This document shows, one piece after another, positions 6,223-9,979 of a DNA stretch of 9,979 nt. Under the pieces are notes generated by a model, which worked only from the letters and a program-made list of their open reading frames with translations, did not search any database and had not been told where the DNA came from. This stretch comes from an uncultured Leuconostoc sp. (GTDB taxonomy: Bacteria; Bacillota; Bacilli; Lactobacillales; Lactobacillaceae). A program made the position numbers and the translations under genes. The DNA lies in the NCBI RefSeq assembly GCF_946222815.1, contig NZ_CAMJRK010000057.1, forward strand, positions 1 to 9,979, in the 5' to 3' direction. Each line of letters begins with the position of its first letter. The first letter of the stretch is position 1.

Positions 6223-6235
6223 AACGTCTCTATTT

Positions 6236-7030
6236 TTAAAGATAAGTATATGGATCAGTGTTAATGCTAGTCGGGAAAGCAGATAGTTTATCGGCCTTGT
6301 CAAACCACAATTTTACTTTTTCAGACATGTACTTATTGGCAATGGCTTCCATATGATGATCTGGATCAATCGCTACAAAGTCAGCCGCCAAAATGTCATG
6401 CCCAACGTGATAGTAAATATCAGCCGTCACATAAGCGTCAGCACCTGCGGCTTTCGCGATATGCCAAAATTTGCCACCATCACCACCAACTACTGCCACT
6501 TTTTTAATTGGTTGGTTCACATCATTGGCAATAATTCGAACTGTTTTGACGCCAAACACATCTCGTATGTTTTCAGCATATGCCTTCACAGTCATACTTT
6601 TAGTAAGATAACCTATGCGGCCTAAGCCTGTTTTACCGTCATCATTTGGCTTTAATGGTCTCACATTTTGAATGCCGATTGCTTCAGCAAGCCAATCATT
6701 CATACCATCAACTGTACTATCGAGATTAGTATGCGTTGCGTAAACAACAATATTGTGTTTAATCAAATCAGCGTACATTTTGTTTTGTGGGACACTTAAA
6801 TCTAAATTCTTTGCGGGAAAAAACATCACGTCATGATGAGCCCAAATGAAATCAACCTTTTTGTCAATAGCTTCTTGAACAACTGCTGGCCGAACGTCTA
6901 AAGCAGTCATAACATGATGGATGACCTGCCGTGGATCGCCAATTTGTAAACCAACAGGATCGCCTGATTCAGCAAGAAACTTTGGTGCAAATGCGTCAAT
7001 TTTGTTAATTAGCTCTTGCGCAATAATCAT
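6236..7030 (-). CDS. Nif3-like dinuclear metal center protein (GTP cyclohydrolase 1 type 2 / YqfO family)
   Basis: Nif3/DUF34 protein of 264 residues; the family forms toroidal hexamers with a two-metal site and has no firmly settled cellular role despite the 'GTP cyclohydrolase 1 type 2' name. Visible: DPVGLQIGD (24-32), metal His pair 65-66 in WAHHDVMFFP, Asp104 in THTNLDSTVDGMN, GGDGGKFW (182-189), and the C-terminal PDHHMEA (223-229), where the usual GH..E motif supplies the last His and Glu. The longer B. subtilis YqfO carries an inserted domain of roughly a hundred residues; here the two halves join directly. I start it at the ATG overlapping the trmK stop (ATGA), with AGGCGG upstream, instead of a longer frame beginning 39 bases earlier inside trmK. 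trmK-nif3 is the yqfN-yqfO pair. Confidence 0.93.
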   Translation of the reverse strand: MIIAQELINKIDAFAPKFLAESGDPVGLQIGDPRQVIHHVMTALDVRPAVVQEAIDKKVDFIWAHHDVMFFPAKNLDLSVPQNKMYADLIKHNIVVYATHTNLDSTVDGMNDWLAEAIGIQNVRPLKPNDDGKTGLGRIGYLTKSMTVKAYAENIRDVFGVKTVRIIANDVNQPIKKVAVVGGDGGKFWHIAKAAGADAYVTADIYYHVGHDILAADFVAIDPDHHMEAIANKYMSEKVKLWFDKADKLSAFPTSINTDPYTYL

Positions 7031-7716
7031 GAAATCACCGCCTGAATTTGATTGTACCGTAATTGCCAATGCTTATAGATATCGGTATCTGCTTTGCCTG
7101 CAGCCGCTAATTGATGGAAAATTAGCGCAATACGTTCACTCTCTTTTTGCCATTTAGCAACAAAAGTTGGTGTTTTTGCTACTCTTAAATAAGGTCCAAA
7201 TATTAAATCAAGGTCAGATAATTGTTGTTTTCCAATTACTGCAACAATAATTTCATAGAAATGGTTCTCTTCTTGAACGATTGCCTCATCGATGATTTGA
7301 TAATGTTGCGTGGTTAACCATCTCCGAACATTTATCTCATCCGTATTTGGTTGTAATATAAGTGTCTTAAATTTTTTCTCTTGTTGCTGACCCGCATTTA
7401 AAATATTACTAATTAAAATACCTCCCATACCAGCAATAGTGACAGTATCAACATTGTCCTCATCATAGATTGCTGATAAACCACTAGCCAGTCGAACATC
7501 GGCTTTTCCCAAAAGATGACGTTTTTTTAATTCATGATAGGCATTGTCTAGTGGTCCCTTAGCTACTTCACCAACAATGGCATGGCTAATTTTATCATTA
7601 AGTAGTAAATGTACTGGTAGATAAGCATGATCTGAACCAATATCTGCTAATCGAGCATTTAAAGGTACAAAATCAGCAACTGTTTTTAAACGCGGTGAAA
7701 GATGTATGCTATCCAT
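7027..7716 (-). CDS. trmK: tRNA (adenine(22)-N1)-methyltransferase TrmK
   Basis: S-adenosylmethionine-dependent enzyme forming m1A22 in the D-loop of tRNAs, 229 residues as expected. Rossmann-like domain: SAM motif I DIGSDHAYLP (25-34), Glu50 at the end of the second strand, IAGMGG (94-99), and the LILQPN catalytic-region motif (119-124). The C-terminal part from about 175 is helical, charged and probably coiled-coil, as in B. subtilis TrmK (YqfN). AAAGGA lies eight bases before the ATG. Its stop overlaps the Nif3 start by four bases, so the two are coupled. First gene of its unit, after an extended -10 box and the dehydrogenase terminator. Confidence 0.95.
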   Translation of the reverse strand: MDSIHLSPRLKTVADFVPLNARLADIGSDHAYLPVHLLLNDKISHAIVGEVAKGPLDNAYHELKKRHLLGKADVRLASGLSAIYDEDNVDTVTIAGMGGILISNILNAGQQQEKKFKTLILQPNTDEINVRRWLTTQHYQIIDEAIVQEENHFYEIIVAVIGKQQLSDLDLIFGPYLRVAKTPTFVAKWQKESERIALIFHQLAAAGKADTDIYKHWQLRYNQIQAVIS

Positions 7717-7736
7717 AATTAAAATCCTTTAATATT

Positions 7737-7745
7737 AGTATATCA
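7737..7745 (-). promoter_or_regulatory. Extended -10 box upstream of trmK
   Basis: Minus strand TGA-TATACT is an extended -10 with no clear -35. The predicted start near 7730 would fall at the beginning of the AAAGGA ribosome site, leaving a leader of only about 14 bases. It lies between the dehydrogenase terminator and trmK, where a promoter is expected. Confidence 0.45.
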
Positions 7746-7786
7746 CGATTAGACGCTTTATGATTATTCTCTAATTATTCGCTAAC

Positions 7787-7812
7787 AAAAAAGTTAGCAT
7801 TGATTTGCTAAC
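7787..7812 (-). terminator. Rho-independent terminator after the alcohol dehydrogenase
   Basis: Minus-strand GTTAGCA and TGCTAAC form a perfect 7-bp stem with a 6-base loop, followed by six T. It starts 11 bases after the dehydrogenase stop. A third copy, GTTAGC (7781-7786), follows the T-run and could pair with the same arm, with the T-run as loop. Confidence 0.85.
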
Positions 7813-7823
7813 CTGAGCGTTTC

Positions 7824-9008
7824 TTACTTGCTAAAATCGTCTTCAGTCATTGCTTCTTTAAATAAATGAACCACATCTGCAGCTTGCAATGTTACGTATG
7901 CATCCTGATTCAATTGACCAACCTGCACAGCACTTTCAGCCATGTCTAGGAAATGTGTGTCATCATTAATAGCAACTTCGGGCAATGTTGTTGGGACTTC
8001 AAGTGATTTTATCCAATCAAATGTTGCCTGAATAGCGCGATGAGCAACCTCTTTATCTGTACCAGTTATTCCCCAAACTTGACGGCCAAACTGAGCAAAT
8101 CGTGGCAAAGTGTCATCAGACAACACATGTTTCATCCACCGTGGTGTCATAATGCCTAACCCAACACCATGTGTAATATCATAATAGGCTGACAATTCGT
8201 GTTCAATGGGATGCACAGTCCAGCCATTTTGATTACCAACACTCGTCAAACCATTTAAGGACATTGTTGCCGTCCACATTAATGTCGCGCGTGCATCATA
8301 ATTATCAGGTTCTGCTAGGGCAATCGGCGCATTTTTAATGACTGCTCGATATAATCCTTCCATAATGCCTGATGTCACATCATTGGCCCCATTGTCGAAA
8401 TACTGTTCTGTTAAATGACTAAAAATATCAATTGCCCCAGCAGCCGTCTGCCATTTTGAAACTGAATAGGTTAGTTGTGGATCCAAAAATGACACTGCTG
8501 GTGTTTTTGGACCATATGTTCCTAATTTTTGATGTGTATCTGGGTTAGAAATCACTGATCCAGTATTCATCTCTGTTCCTGTTGCTGATAAGGTTAGAAT
8601 ATCAACTAATGGTAATTGTTCAATTTTTTGCCGTTTTTCTGGGTTAGATACTAAATCCCATGGATCTGAATCATAGAATTTAGAAGAAGCAATCACTTTA
8701 GCAGCATCAATTACTGACCCACCACCAACAGCCAAAATAACATCACTATTATATTTTTTTACCAGTTCTTGACCCTGGCGTACGGAAGCGATTTTAGGAT
8801 TAGGTGCAATGTCTGACAATTCAACGACGTTCATGTCAGACAATATGCTAATAACGCGATCATAAAGACCAGATTTTTTGATGGATCCACCACCAAAGAC
8901 CAATAAAACGTTATTACCAAATTGTGCGACAGCATCATGTAGCTCTGTTTCTAAGCGATCTTTGCCAAAACGAATGGCCGTTTTATTTTCAAATTTAAAA
9001 TTATTCAT
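7824..9008 (-). CDS. Iron-containing alcohol dehydrogenase (butanol dehydrogenase/YqhD-like)
   Basis: NAD(P)H-dependent reductase of aldehydes to alcohols, type III (Fe-ADH) family, 394 residues, cytoplasmic. The N-terminal dinucleotide domain has VFGGGSIKKSGLYD (37-50), GGGSVIDAAK (95-104) and TLSATGTEM (139-147). The metal site is complete: Asp194 and His198 in AIDIFSHLTE, His266 in VHPIEHELSA and His280 in DITHGVGL. The HPIEHELSAYYDITHG stretch is typical of the butanol dehydrogenase/YqhD subgroup; cofactor preference and natural aldehyde are not readable. Heterofermenters use such enzymes to regenerate NAD(P)+. The ATG is far (15 bases) from the only purine-rich site, GGAAAGGA, so initiation may be weak. 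Its promoter overlaps the end of the preceding gene, and it ends at its own terminator. Confidence 0.93.
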   Translation of the reverse strand: MNNFKFENKTAIRFGKDRLETELHDAVAQFGNNVLLVFGGGSIKKSGLYDRVISILSDMNVVELSDIAPNPKIASVRQGQELVKKYNSDVILAVGGGSVIDAAKVIASSKFYDSDPWDLVSNPEKRQKIEQLPLVDILTLSATGTEMNTGSVISNPDTHQKLGTYGPKTPAVSFLDPQLTYSVSKWQTAAGAIDIFSHLTEQYFDNGANDVTSGIMEGLYRAVIKNAPIALAEPDNYDARATLMWTATMSLNGLTSVGNQNGWTVHPIEHELSAYYDITHGVGLGIMTPRWMKHVLSDDTLPRFAQFGRQVWGITGTDKEVAHRAIQATFDWIKSLEVPTTLPEVAINDDTHFLDMAESAVQVGQLNQDAYVTLQAADVVHLFKEAMTEDDFSK

Positions 9009-9043
9009 TATGATTTTATGTATTCCTTTCCAATTGTAAGTCT

Positions 9044-9071
9044 ATTATAACACGTCAAAAGAGTCATCCAA
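9044..9071 (-). promoter_or_regulatory. Extended -10 promoter of the alcohol dehydrogenase gene
   Basis: Minus strand: TTGGAT (9066-9071), 16 bases, then TATAAT (9044-9049) preceded by TG and one base, a perfect extended -10. The start would be near 9037, giving a 28-base leader. The hexamer overlaps the stop codon of the MenC-like gene, so the dehydrogenase need not depend on that gene's transcript. Confidence 0.65.
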
Positions 9072-9979
9072 AGTGACGCCTAGGCCATTTTTAGTTGGCA
9101 CAGCCATTAATCCTTGTGTTATTTTAAATTGATCAACTGTGATATCATGTTCAAAATAACGGCTACTTTCAGAAATATCTCCTGCAAAAGTAATGTCTGA
9201 CAAACTGGCTAATGCCAAATCAACAGCTCGGCCCAAATTACTACTTAGCATGCCACCAATCCAAGGTTTAATGCCAGCATGACTAGCAAGTTGAATGGCT
9301 GCTATTGCCGCTGTAATACCACCTATTTTTGCTTGTTTAATGGTAACTGCTTTAGCAGCATGTAATGCAATCATTGTATGGATATCATCCAAGCTATTAA
9401 TACTTTCATCTAAACTTAACAAATGTTTTGTCTTTTTTTGAAAAAAAGCATGGTTAACAAAATCATTTTCAGCAAAAGGTTGTTCAATAAAAGCGACATT
9501 TTCAGGAAGTTGCCTAAACATTTCTGCTGTTTGTCGATTAAAGCTACTATTAGCATCTAATGAAAATTGTTGATTAGGGAAATCACTTAAACGCGCAATT
9601 AAATTTTGTTTGTCTACTGATTTTGCATCAATCTTGATTTTAATACGCTGATATCCCTTATCAATAGCATTTTTAATATCAGATGTGTCAGCAGTTAAAT
9701 CAAGCACAGTTCCTACTGGAACGCTTTGCTTTGTTCCACCAATCATTTGTGATAAAGAACGATTTGTTAATTTTCCAATGGCATCCCAAACCGCCATTTC
9801 AACACCAGCTTTTGCAAAGGAACCAAATGGCGTCAGCCGTGCTAGTTTTTCGGAAAATTCTTGTGGTGTTGCAAAATTTAATGTTTGAATAACTGGTTCA
9901 ATAACAGTTTTCACAATTTCTCGACTAACCGACTGGTTTTCAAGCGTATAACTAAAGTCAGCAAAAGATTGTATTTCAC
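9045..9979 (-). CDS. menC: o-Succinylbenzoate synthase / N-acylamino-acid racemase family (MenC-like), 5' end cut by window edge
   Basis: Enolase-superfamily enzyme (muconate-lactonizing subgroup); MenC dehydrates SHCHC to o-succinylbenzoate in menaquinone synthesis. The last 310 residues are present, and the frame is open through 9979, so the start lies outside; a GTG at 9912-9914 is an internal codon, since family-like sequence (FADFSYTLEN) precedes it. Relatives have about 370 residues, so some 60 are missing. In fragment numbering: IKIKID with catalytic Lys115, metal ligands Asp141 (LDANSSF), Glu165 (FIEQP) and Asp190 (LDESINS), and second catalytic Lys214 (TIKQAKIGG). GDISESSRYFEHDI near 266-279 is typical. 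The usual GGMLE reads GGMLSS here. Family members may be synthase, racemase or both; no menaquinone gene is in view, so the menC role is probable, not proven. Confidence 0.85.
   Translation of the reverse strand, partial: EIQSFADFSYTLENQSVSREIVKTVIEPVIQTLNFATPQEFSEKLARLTPFGSFAKAGVEMAVWDAIGKLTNRSLSQMIGGTKQSVPVGTVLDLTADTSDIKNAIDKGYQRIKIKIDAKSVDKQNLIARLSDFPNQQFSLDANSSFNRQTAEMFRQLPENVAFIEQPFAENDFVNHAFFQKKTKHLLSLDESINSLDDIHTMIALHAAKAVTIKQAKIGGITAAIAAIQLASHAGIKPWIGGMLSSNLGRAVDLALASLSDITFAGDISESSRYFEHDITVDQFKITQGLMAVPTKNGLGVTLDDSFDVL

Noticed and set aside
6217..6230. GACGT-TTTG-ACGTC inverted repeat after the Nif3 gene as a terminator
   Set aside because: The stem is 5 bp and no T-run follows on the transcribed minus strand.
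7031..7069. Extended N-terminus of the Nif3 protein
   Set aside because: The extra 13 residues lie within trmK and precede the usual family N-terminus; the ATG in the ATGA overlap has AGGCGG upstream.
9045..9058. TTGACGTGTTATAA resembling the FNR-type operator at the dehydrogenase promoter
   Set aside because: Only the left half matches; the right half is 2 of 5 and coincides with the -10 box, whose own consensus explains it.
9683..9892. Overlapping open frames on the plus strand inside the MenC-like gene
   Set aside because: They are antisense shadows with no family resemblance or ribosome site, opposite a clearly conserved enzyme.

Overview
The window is low-GC Firmicutes DNA. Gene content, neighbour order and protein sequence point to the lactic acid bacteria, most likely Leuconostoc or a close relative. 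The genus is an inference; no rRNA or other decisive marker is present. Eleven complete or partial genes lie on the minus strand and one, a Crp/Fnr-type regulator, on the plus strand. It reads as core chromosome: I see no insertion sequence, phage gene, CRISPR array, tRNA or rRNA.

Layout. (1) 1-1300: a truncated NADH oxidase/peroxidase-type flavoprotein gene diverges from an FNR-like regulator gene. The 97-bp intergenic region holds a perfect 14-bp palindrome, TTGACTTAAGTCAA. It is centred at -41.5 from the predicted flavoprotein start site and lies just downstream of the regulator's own -10 box. (2) 1314-1366: a long hairpin with U-tracts on both strands separates the regulator from the convergent block. 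(3) 1360-4767: a packed operon in transcription order ypmR (SGNH hydrolase), ypmS (DUF2140), yozE, ylqF/rbgA (50S assembly GTPase), rnhB (RNase HII). Three of the four junctions overlap. A promoter lies upstream and the shared terminator downstream. (4) 4864-7745: trmK (tRNA m1A22 methyltransferase), a Nif3-family gene coupled to it by an ATGA overlap, then pepT (tripeptidase) and a terminator. (5) 7787-9979: an iron-dependent alcohol dehydrogenase with its own extended -10 promoter and terminator, preceded by a 5'-truncated MenC/N-acylamino-acid racemase-type enolase-superfamily gene.

How the genes work together. The regulator and flavoprotein look like a redox-response pair: the regulator has an FNR-type recognition helix and only two cysteines (C8, C107), suggesting a thiol switch rather than an Fe-S cluster. 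The ypmR-rnhB operon joins two membrane-anchored envelope proteins to ribosome assembly and RNA:DNA hybrid removal. trmK-nif3 is a conserved Firmicutes pair. A weaker copy of the palindrome lies upstream of pepT at the same distance from a possible -10 box.

Nothing here looks like an undescribed multi-gene system. The strongest lead is the redox regulator circuit, and after it the possible link to pepT. Both gene ends of the window are cut: the flavoprotein lacks its C-terminal part and the MenC-like protein its N-terminus.
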